A stretch of 64,000 bases of DNA from Peltaster fructicola (Eukaryota > Ascomycota > Dothideomycetes), in contig CP051143.1 in assembly GCA_001592805.2 (NCBI GenBank), positions 1,364,001 to 1,428,000 on the forward strand, given 5' to 3'. A program made the position numbers and the translations under genes. Of the stretch, positions 56,842 through 64,000 are shown piece after piece (within the stretch, counting starts at the first letter, position 1; each line of letters starts with the position of its first letter). Under the pieces are notes generated by a model, which saw only the letters and a program-made list of their open reading frames with translations, did no database searches and was not told where the DNA came from.

Positions 56842-57747
56842 ATGCTGCTCAAGGCACTCGCTACAAGCATCGTGTTGCCTCTTACGCTTGCTGCTGAGGC
56901 CGAATGTCATGACTATGTCTTGATCTCGACCAGAGGAACTTTTGAAGTGCAAGGTCCCAGTCTAGGCTTCGTCCAGATGATCAACACAACTTTCAACACA
57001 CTCTCCAATGGTATCGAGTACGACACTGTCTACCCAGCAGTCGCCAACTTGAGTGGTGTTGTTGCTGGTATAGAGGATATAACTCGATACATCAACAACA
57101 GCGTGCTGGCATGTCCTCAGCAAAAATACGGCCTGCTTGGGTACTCTCAGGGAGCATCAGTCACCGATATCAGTCTGCACAACTTCATAGACCCATCATC
57201 AGCTGCCTATGCTGCCATCAAAGCTGTTGTCGTCATTGGCAATCCTGGACATGTCTACGGGTCTGCCGCGAATGTCGATGAGAACGGCGGCGACGCAACT
57301 CGAAACTTTACTGGATCTTACTACCTTGGGGGTGGTGGAGCGATACCAGACGTGTACTACAACGACGATAAGGTTCTAGACATCTGCTGGCAAGGAGACG
57401 TCGTTTGTGCACTGCCGCCGAATGGAACGTTCGCGATCGAACCAGCCCATCTACTCTACCCCAACTCTGCGAAGGTGCAATCCATGGGAGCAGAGTTTCT
57501 GATCAGTAAGCTCAAGGGCAGCTCGTCTAGCGTAGCATCAACAATCATGCCTACGAGTACTGCAGCTGCATCAGCATCAGCATCAGCATCAGTGTGCTCC
57601 GCACGAAAGACCGCTACCAGCAGCTTATCATATACACAAGCGACGACGACAGCGGCGACATATCAGGGCACAGCCACATCTGGATGGTCATACAACTTCG
57701 AGTTCGTTCTAGGAGCTGCTGCAGCGATCGTAATGTTGATGCTTTGA
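56842..57747 (+). CDS. Cutinase/acetylxylan-esterase family protein, GPI-type
   Basis: Intronless, 301 residues. The signal peptide is MLLKALATSIVLPLTLAAEA. The alpha/beta-hydrolase core has YVLISTRGTFEVQGPS, the nucleophile elbow GLLGYSQGAS, the likely acid in DKVLDICWQGDVVC and the likely base in EPAHLLYP. A Ser/Thr/Ala-rich stalk follows, including an Ala-Ser run coded by GCATCA repeats. The protein ends in a hydrophobic tail (VLGAAAAIVMLML), the pattern of a GPI-anchor signal. It should hydrolyse ester bonds in plant or microbial polymers (cutin or acetylated xylan) at the cell surface; the substrate cannot be fixed from sequence. Confidence 0.87.
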   Translation: MLLKALATSIVLPLTLAAEAECHDYVLISTRGTFEVQGPSLGFVQMINTTFNTLSNGIEYDTVYPAVANLSGVVAGIEDITRYINNSVLACPQQKYGLLGYSQGASVTDISLHNFIDPSSAAYAAIKAVVVIGNPGHVYGSAANVDENGGDATRNFTGSYYLGGGGAIPDVYYNDDKVLDICWQGDVVCALPPNGTFAIEPAHLLYPNSAKVQSMGAEFLISKLKGSSSSVASTIMPTSTAAASASASASVCSARKTATSSLSYTQATTTAATYQGTATSGWSYNFEFVLGAAAAIVMLML

Positions 57748-57837
57748 TATTGAGGCTTCGATCTGTCGAAGGTAGAAGAGAGTATAATGACATGCCATAG
57801 AAGTGGCAGATATTGTACAAAGGCCGTTCCTATACAA

Positions 57838-59264
57838 TCAGCTCTGACGTCGCCTCTCAAAGGCTTGTCTTATAGCGTCCTCCTTTCGCTTGGTCTCAAG
57901 CTGCTTCAGCCTCTTCTCCTTGTTCTCCGCATTATAGTTTTTCACAGTATCAGTTACACTTGAGGTCATCTGGGTGAGCAAACTGGTCTTCTTCGATGTG
58001 GTGTTGGATGACTTCGGTGTGGCCCCCTTGGGCTCCGCTAGGGTCGTATCGATGATCTTCGACTCGTTTTTAGACCTTCGCAGATTGGGAGCTTGATATG
58101 TCGGCCTTGTGTAGCCTTGAGATGGTTGGGGCCCGACGAATGTGTTACCAGTAGGTTGTGCACTCTTCGGCTTCTTGTACACAGGCGGGAGCCCGAAGAT
58201 TCGACGTGTACTGTTGCTTTGTAGTACAAATGTTTGTAGCAAAGCCATGAAGGTCGAAACGCCGAACCACACGCATAAAGCGCCCGGTTGGAAGATTGTG
58301 ACAGCAAAGATGAGCGTAGGCATACCCCAGAACAGAAGTTTCTGCATTGTCGGATTCATGGTTGTGCTGCTGCCTGTTTCACCACCCAGTCGGATCATGA
58401 CATGTGTCGTGATGGCCAAGAAGGTAGGGACAATCAGGAAACCGTCGGGGACGGTCAGGTCAGTCAGCCATGAAAAGCCACCATCTCTGAGTCCAGGGAC
58501 TGGAAGCACACTCATCGCCCTCAAGAGCCTGAAACTGCAAAATCCGACCACTCCTTGTACTACTGCTGGTATGAGCATATCAGTCAGTCCGATACCAGCC
58601 TTCCTTCGCGCTGCCATAAGCTTCTGGGTTTCGGCCTGTGCTGCAGCCATGTTGCCTTCCTTCTGGAACTGTTTCAATCGTTCGTTGATGGGATCGAAGA
58701 TGCTATGCAGAGCGTTCTGCTTCGCAGCGGAATGCGCTGAACGTAAGAACAACGGGAATGTGAGGACTCGGAAAAGCGCTGCTGCTACAGCGATCGATCC
58801 CCACCATGGTAGGCCTGCTGAGATGTGTAGATGTTCTATCGTCCATTCGATGATAGCCGTAGGTCCCCAACCAAAGTCCAAGCCTATCTCTTTGAGGTAT
58901 CCTATGCCTTCTTGTGTTGGTACTCCCGGCGTCGAGAAATCTATGTCATCGAGCGTGAGTGTATCGATATTTGGCAAGGGACTGGTATTGGTGATCGTTT
59001 CCGGCTGTGATGTAGGGGCGGTGGATGCATTGCGACGAAACTTCGCTGATGCTATAGCGGTCGTGGCTATTATTGACGGTTGTGTGATGAATGGGGTCGC
59101 TACTCGCAGTTGTGATCGACTCGGAATCGTTCTTGCTATGGAGATCTAGTAGTGATGAGCATCTTCTGCTTTTACATAGCGTTACGAAACCCTACATTTC
59201 TTGTTTGGATTCGCACATGAGGCGCTATACTCTTGAGAGCATGCAGTCCTCTGCTGGGTATCAT
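57838..59264 (-). CDS. OXA1: Mitochondrial inner-membrane insertase Oxa1
   Basis: Exon 1 is 59264-59196; a 50-nt intron (59146-59195, GTAGGG...ACTAG) is followed by exon 2, 59145-57838; 458 residues. Exon 1 (MIPSRGLHALKSIAPHVRIQ) and the start of exon 2 (ISIARTIPSRSQLRVATPF) form an Arg-rich presequence without acids. The YidC/Oxa1 domain follows: IEWTIEHLHISAGLPWW, LFRVLTFPLFLRS, a helical loop with ERLKQFQKEGNM, and later membrane segments with GLPPVYKKP after them. A basic coiled C-terminal tail fits mitoribosome binding. Oxa1 inserts mitochondrially made and some imported proteins into the inner membrane. Exon 2 has no usable ATG; phase 0 on both sides supports the join. Confidence 0.87.
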
Positions 59265-60149
59265 GGTTGCGTGGAATGAGGAGTTGATGCATGATTATTT
59301 TGATAGCATAGCACGGAGGTCAACTTTCTGATGGTCCGTGCTTTTGTGTGTAATGTCGCATGCTTCTCTACCACTCTCATCCTGACTCCATCACGTCGCC
59401 AATGGGACCACATCACTGATACAGGTGCATCGTGCTCTGCAAACATCATGAGCTTGGTCTCTCCTGCTGAAGGTCAAATGCTGTGTTCTTGCTCGAGCTG
59501 TGGGCAAGTCTGCAGGGCCGCGCCATCGAGATCACGCTGCGTTGAGTATCGCATCGCGCTCCATCATGACTGACTTATAGGCAGCGAATGCTCCTCATAT
59601 AGCGCAGCTGGAGCTCTCTACGTTTCAGCTATTGCCTCCAATGTGTCGATTCCACGCCCATGTGTCGATTACCACGAGACCGCGCATGAGGCTCGCTGCA
59701 TCCTGGGACACCATCGGCACCTCAGCTTGAGAAAGACAGCCAATGTACGCCATCTGGACAGACATGTGTCTAGCATTCGATATGATCGCATCGATCGACA
59801 GAAATCGCTTCGACCATTAGCATCGACTCATACCGAACAATACTGATACTATGACACGCGATCTCAATATCGATCCACTAAACCATTTTGGGTAGACTTT
59901 GCGAAGCTGTTTGTATTGCCTGATGGATTGTCGAGGCTCTCCTTCGCGACAAGCTGCTTTTCAGGCATGTCCTGACGCAGACTATACCACTATCAGTACA
60001 CGTTGCGGGCTGACATCAACACTGATATCGCTAACATTCTGTGGCACGATGTAGTCGTAGGACATGGCATCATACGAGGCCTATGCTCGTGATGGCTACA
60101 TATAGCTGGTCGAGGTAAGTTACATGGCATCTCATCACAGACTTCCACC
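59265..60149. other. Divergent promoter, OXA1 / ferric reductase
   Basis: 885 bp between divergent genes. No GATA-type cluster stands out and no gene is supported. Confidence 0.55.
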
Positions 60150-61980
60150 ATGGCTTCACTCGACGTCGCGAGACTTTCAGCGCTTGTTATACTACTCCTT
60201 GTCTGCGCAGGCTTCACCATTGGCCTCACCTTCGCGCCGTGTTACAGCAGCCTTTGCGTCGAACGATTCTTCCCCTACCAAGCTCGAGTACACCTGGCCG
60301 TGTACTACTCTCTGCTCGCAGGCGTCCTGGCATACATGGTAGCATGTTGTACAATACCAGCACTCGGCAAATTTACCTCTCTCACTTTGACGAGTAAACC
60401 ATTACAATTGATCGGAAAGCGTCTCAGCATCGGAGGCATACTCCTCACTGCCTACCTCTCTGCACTCACGTTCGGCAGCATTGGCTACTGGTACCCAGAA
60501 CTACACAGCTACTGGTACGCAAGGGCAGCTCCGGTCGATTTCACACAGAAGATCTACCGGCTCGTATGGACAGGCGTTACAGGGCACTGGCTCGACATCT
60601 TGATCGGACTGGTCATCCTACCTATTGGACGTAATAGTCTCATTGGTCGGACCTTCAAAATCCCAGGCTCCACGCTGATCCTAATACACAAAATCCTTGG
60701 TTATACACTTTGCGCAGGTGCCTTGGTCCATGGTCTTATCTACTATGTACGTGTACTGGAGATTGGCAGATCAAAACTGATGACCTAGTCCTACCTAGCA
60801 TACTATGTTGACAGAGCAACTGAAGAGCCAGTATTCCAGGAGTTCCTGCCGGACAATCCAACTGTCACGTGGAAGCAATCCGAGGAACAGGGCATATATA
60901 CATGGTTTGTGTTGCCGACAGGAGCGATCACTGGCATTATCATCATCCCTGTGATGGTCGTCACAGCACTTCCAGTACTCAGACGGATCAGTTACAACAC
61001 CTTCTACTTCTTGCACATCACGCTTGCTGCTCTAGCGCTCATCCTTGTTAGTCTGCATGCCAGCACGGATTTCTACTGCCTTCTACCAGGACTGCTCCTT
61101 TGGGTCTACGATTGGGTCTGGAGACTGCGTCACTCGCTTGTGTATAAGGCTGAGATCAGCGTACAAGATGCTGGCAATGGCTGGTATCGGCTGGTCTTGC
61201 CATCCACTGGTGCGAGCACGGAGCTGCAAGTCGAAAAGGCAGAGTCGAGCCATATGGAAGTATCGCCTCTGCAGACCTACTACGTCAACATCAAGGAGAT
61301 AAGTCGGATTGAGAATCATCCGTTCACCGCCGCCGTGGGAGGTACTGCAGCATCAGGCCCTACATTACTCTTGAGGAAGTGTCCCGAGAGAAAGAAGGCG
61401 AAGAGTCGAGACAAGGAGTGGACATGGAAGCTGGCAGCCTTAATGGATAATACAGGCTTGTTGAAGGTCAACACTACGGTCAGTCCTCCAGGAACATGCG
61501 CACACACGGTCTAACAATGTACAGGCTCGAATCGAAGGACCTTACTCACCCCATACACCAGAGCTCTACACTGCAGATCACATCATCGTGCTGGCCGCCG
61601 GCACTGGTGTCACAGGTGCACTTTCGTTGGCGAGATGGTGGGCGATCAGGAACAGGTCAGCACCGCATGGGTCGCTGCGCATTGTGTGGTCAGTACGTGA
61701 CGTGGACATGGCAGAGCTGCAGGAAGTGCAGTACGTTCAAGCCTATGCTGACGAATTTGCCAACATGGAGTTCATCATTCACGACTCCAGTACCAAGGGC
61801 CGCATCAACATGCACCAGGAGATGGGCAGCGCCCTGCAAGCTGGATCGCGCACCTGGGTGTACATTTCCGGACCGGAAACCTTCTCAGCTGACGCTGAAG
61901 CTGCATGCTGGGAGCGTAAGACTAAACTTGGACATGGTCAGGATAGCCTGGCTTGGTACACTGCGAGTTATGCCGTCTGA
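60150..61980 (+). CDS. FRE-type ferric/cupric reductase
   Basis: Exons 60150-60746, 60789-61478 and 61525-61980 with introns of 42 nt (GTACGT...CTGATGAC...CTAG) and 46 nt (GTCAGT...TCTAAC...CAG), all phase 0; 580 residues. Six or seven membrane segments hold the likely haem histidines (TGHWLD, LIHKILGY, LVHGLIYY, FLHITLA, SLHAST). The FAD-binding motif is ENHPFTAA, with EGPY at the start of exon 3. The NAD(P)H site is AAGTGVTGALSL, and the C-terminal YISGPETF motif completes the NADPH lobe. FRE enzymes pass electrons from NADPH across a membrane to ferric or cupric ions before uptake. Whether it sits in the plasma membrane or vacuole cannot be told. Confidence 0.9.
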
Positions 61981-62373
61981 TAGCTGGGTTCATCTAGTGT
62001 TGCTCTGGAGCAAGGAGTTCCGCGGGCATCATAATAAATACTGCGTTGCATGCCATGTACGATCCTATGAACTCAGAGACCATCTACTCCCGAGTGTTGT
62101 TGGCCAAGGGTCATGAACAGAACGCAGACGTAAGTAGACTGTGAGGTCCAAGGACAACAAAGGAAAGACTGACATACGACACAGAGACAGTAGAAGGAAC
62201 AGGCGTCCTGAGTATTACATCATCGATATCGTACGTGCCTCACTCAGCCCTCATAGTTTATCTTCGGGTATCTCTAGTACAGTCAGCATCCATGAGGCAT
62301 ATATCGCCAGGGATCCACTGCTTCGCGCTTCCACCAGAGTCATCATGCTCACCTGTGCCTGCACGCGTATACT
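61981..62373. other. Intergenic, reductase to regulator
   Basis: About 390 bp between two same-strand genes. Nothing is recognised beyond flanking regions. Confidence 0.6.
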
Positions 62374-63861
62374 ATGGTAAACCATGGGAGGAGTACTGGC
62401 TGTCAGATCTGCCGACAACGACGTGTCAAATGTGATCGGGCCAAACCTGCTTGCGGCAACTGTGTCACAAGAGGCGTATCCTGTCCCGGATATCGCGATG
62501 TCAATGGATTCTTCTTTGTCGACAGCTCGCAGCAGATTGCTGAGCGACAGAGTAGGCTCGCAAGTAAGAGTAACATCACCCGGACGAGTCCACCACGCGA
62601 GCTCAGCGTTGACGAGAACGCCGTGGCTCTGGTCTTCTTCTTCTCAGAGTTTGTCCTGAACAGAGATGCACCGTCTATATTGAGCATGACTCACTTTGAC
62701 CATCTCATTCCACTATATCTTGCAGCTGACAGGACATCTCCTCTGGCTCCCGCGACCACTCTCCTGGCTCGCCTAGCACTCAATGCTCATCAAGGCACCA
62801 CAATCAATCCGACAGACTATGCCGCACTAGAGGCAAAGGCATGCCAGAAACTGCGAACAGCAATTGCGAAACCAACTGACAGCGTCCGCGATGAGACGCT
62901 GATGGCGGTGCTGTGTCTGGACTACGCAGCCCATCTATCGTCGACGGAAGGATCACTCGCTGCCTGTCGAGACCACGTCGATGGTGCCGTGGCGCTCGTG
63001 CAACACCGCGGGCCAGAATCATTTGACAGTACTGTTGCTCGATCTTTGTACGCTGCCACAAGAAGCAATGCTTTACTACAGGGATTGTGGTCAAACGACA
63101 AGCGCTCGATCAAGGCTATTGTCAGACTGCCCAAGGTCGAGACTGGAAGTATGAACGTACTTCTAGACCTCCAGCAGAAGCTTGTGGATGGCCTGACGTT
63201 GGAGCAGGAGATCTTGGAGCATGCTCACGATGAGTCGAGGTACCAGAGCATGTCAGGCGAGGCCTTTCAACTCAACGCAGAGCTACAGCTATGGTGGACC
63301 CGCATGCCACCTTCTCTACACTCGATAGTCCAGCAGCCTCGCGTGAACAGCTATTCGGAGGCCTGGTTGGAGGGTGCATCTGTACTTTGCTCCTGGTATT
63401 GCATCAAGGTACTGGTATTGAAGATGATCTACGCAACAACTACGCCTGAACGACGTGACTGCAAAGTCTTTGCTGAGATGACACATATTTTAGCAGGTTT
63501 ATCCTCACTACTCGAGGCAATGCACATGGTCGACGTAACATCCTTCCGTCGTCGCTTCTCACAAAGCATTGTGGATCGCAGGAGCAGCACCAGGCTTGTG
63601 CTCCGTTCGAACGGACCTCCGATCGACGTGAGCGGAGCGACATGGGTCCAGCAGATTCTTTTGAGTGGACTGAGATGGGTGCTGAACGAGCTACAAGACC
63701 TGGGTATGCCGAGAGCTGAGGAATGGGCAGCGCACCATGTAAGCAGCACCCACGTCTTCAAGACCCAGCTAGATGCGCTGCTAGCTTCACTTGAGCAATC
63801 GTCAGATCGGAGAGCCTGCCGAGGAACGACTTGTCTTGCCGGGACAGAAGCTTCGGGATGA
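62374..63861 (+). CDS. Zn2Cys6 fungal transcription factor
   Basis: Intronless as read, 495 residues. The zinc cluster is at the very N terminus (C10, C13, C20, C27, C30, C37: GCQICRQRRVKCDRAKPAC, then GNC...SCPGY). The rest resembles the fungal-specific regulator domain of the type with FFFSEFVLN, LLARLALNAHQG, AVLCLDYAAHL and DHVDGAVALVQHRGPESF. The C terminus (CRGTTCLAGTEASG) looks less ordered and could come from reading past a missed 3' intron. It follows a ferric reductase on the same strand, but a functional link is only a guess. Confidence 0.87.
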   Translation: MVNHGRSTGCQICRQRRVKCDRAKPACGNCVTRGVSCPGYRDVNGFFFVDSSQQIAERQSRLASKSNITRTSPPRELSVDENAVALVFFFSEFVLNRDAPSILSMTHFDHLIPLYLAADRTSPLAPATTLLARLALNAHQGTTINPTDYAALEAKACQKLRTAIAKPTDSVRDETLMAVLCLDYAAHLSSTEGSLAACRDHVDGAVALVQHRGPESFDSTVARSLYAATRSNALLQGLWSNDKRSIKAIVRLPKVETGSMNVLLDLQQKLVDGLTLEQEILEHAHDESRYQSMSGEAFQLNAELQLWWTRMPPSLHSIVQQPRVNSYSEAWLEGASVLCSWYCIKVLVLKMIYATTTPERRDCKVFAEMTHILAGLSSLLEAMHMVDVTSFRRRFSQSIVDRRSSTRLVLRSNGPPIDVSGATWVQQILLSGLRWVLNELQDLGMPRAEEWAAHHVSSTHVFKTQLDALLASLEQSSDRRACRGTTCLAGTEASG

Positions 63862-64000
63862 GCGGAGCTGGAGGTATTTATTGCTGCAAGGAGTGAAGCA
63901 GGCGATTGACACTTCTCCGGCTATGTACAGCTATATACGTATATGGTCAGGATTAGCGCTACTAAGAGGGATAGATGAGAAGCGACATGATGCAACGTTC

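Noticed and set aside
59139-59162. ATG 59162 as the OXA1 start with a frameshift
   Set aside because: A 69-nt upstream exon with matching phase and a strong targeting sequence needs no frameshift.
1-64000. Transposons, LTR or viral relics, CRISPR arrays, rRNA genes
   Set aside because: No reverse transcriptase, integrase, transposase, capsid-like frame, long terminal repeats or spacer arrays were recognised on either strand.

Overview
This window is nuclear DNA from a filamentous ascomycete, most probably a dothideomycete. The support is many short GT-AG introns (42-60 nt), fungal-only families (Zn2Cys6 regulators, a FRE-type reductase, cutinase, FMP52, DPB4), dense gene spacing on both strands and no recognisable transposon. 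Twenty-eight protein genes and one tRNA gene are called. No viral or LTR element, CRISPR array or rRNA gene was seen.

Layout: 0.1-4.4 kb has two convergent zinc-cluster regulators. 4.5-6.5 kb holds VPS37 (ESCRT-I) and DPB4 (histone-fold subunit of DNA polymerase epsilon). 6.79-6.93 kb is a tRNA-Arg(UCU) gene with two interruptions. 7.4-16.8 kb is one giant DUF6606/DUF3638/DUF3645 gene. 18-22.6 kb has a CTL-type transporter and a CLPTM1-family membrane protein in divergent orientation. 23.7-38.8 kb is mostly housekeeping: UFD4-type HECT ligase, FMP52, BFR2, an RBR ligase, a BSD-domain protein, an F-box protein (recovered only after placing an intron), phosphoglycerate kinase and an ACT-domain protein. 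40.2-46.2 kb holds SEN2, a mitochondrial-type scramblase, exopolyphosphatase PPX1 and the co-chaperone SGT1. 47.3-64 kb is more accessory: three more zinc-type regulators, a DJ-1/PfpI protein, a secreted M28-like peptidase, a GPI-type cutinase-family esterase, OXA1 and a ferric reductase.

The main discovery candidate is the tRNA gene. Removing a 15-nt anticodon-loop intron and a 53-nt GT-AG insert lying inside the T stem leaves a perfect 73-nt tRNA-Arg(UCU). The insert has the 5' splice site, branch-point-like motif and 3' CAG of a spliceosomal intron. The Pol III A box, B box and T5 terminator are all intact.

Three conserved genes (the giant DUF3638 gene, the CLPTM1 gene and the DJ-1 gene) each contain one single-base frame break at a short homopolymer. 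This looks more like assembly error than decay, but needs raw reads. Ubiquitin and SCF functions recur (UFD4, RBR, F-box, SGT1, VPS37), although nothing beyond proximity links them.
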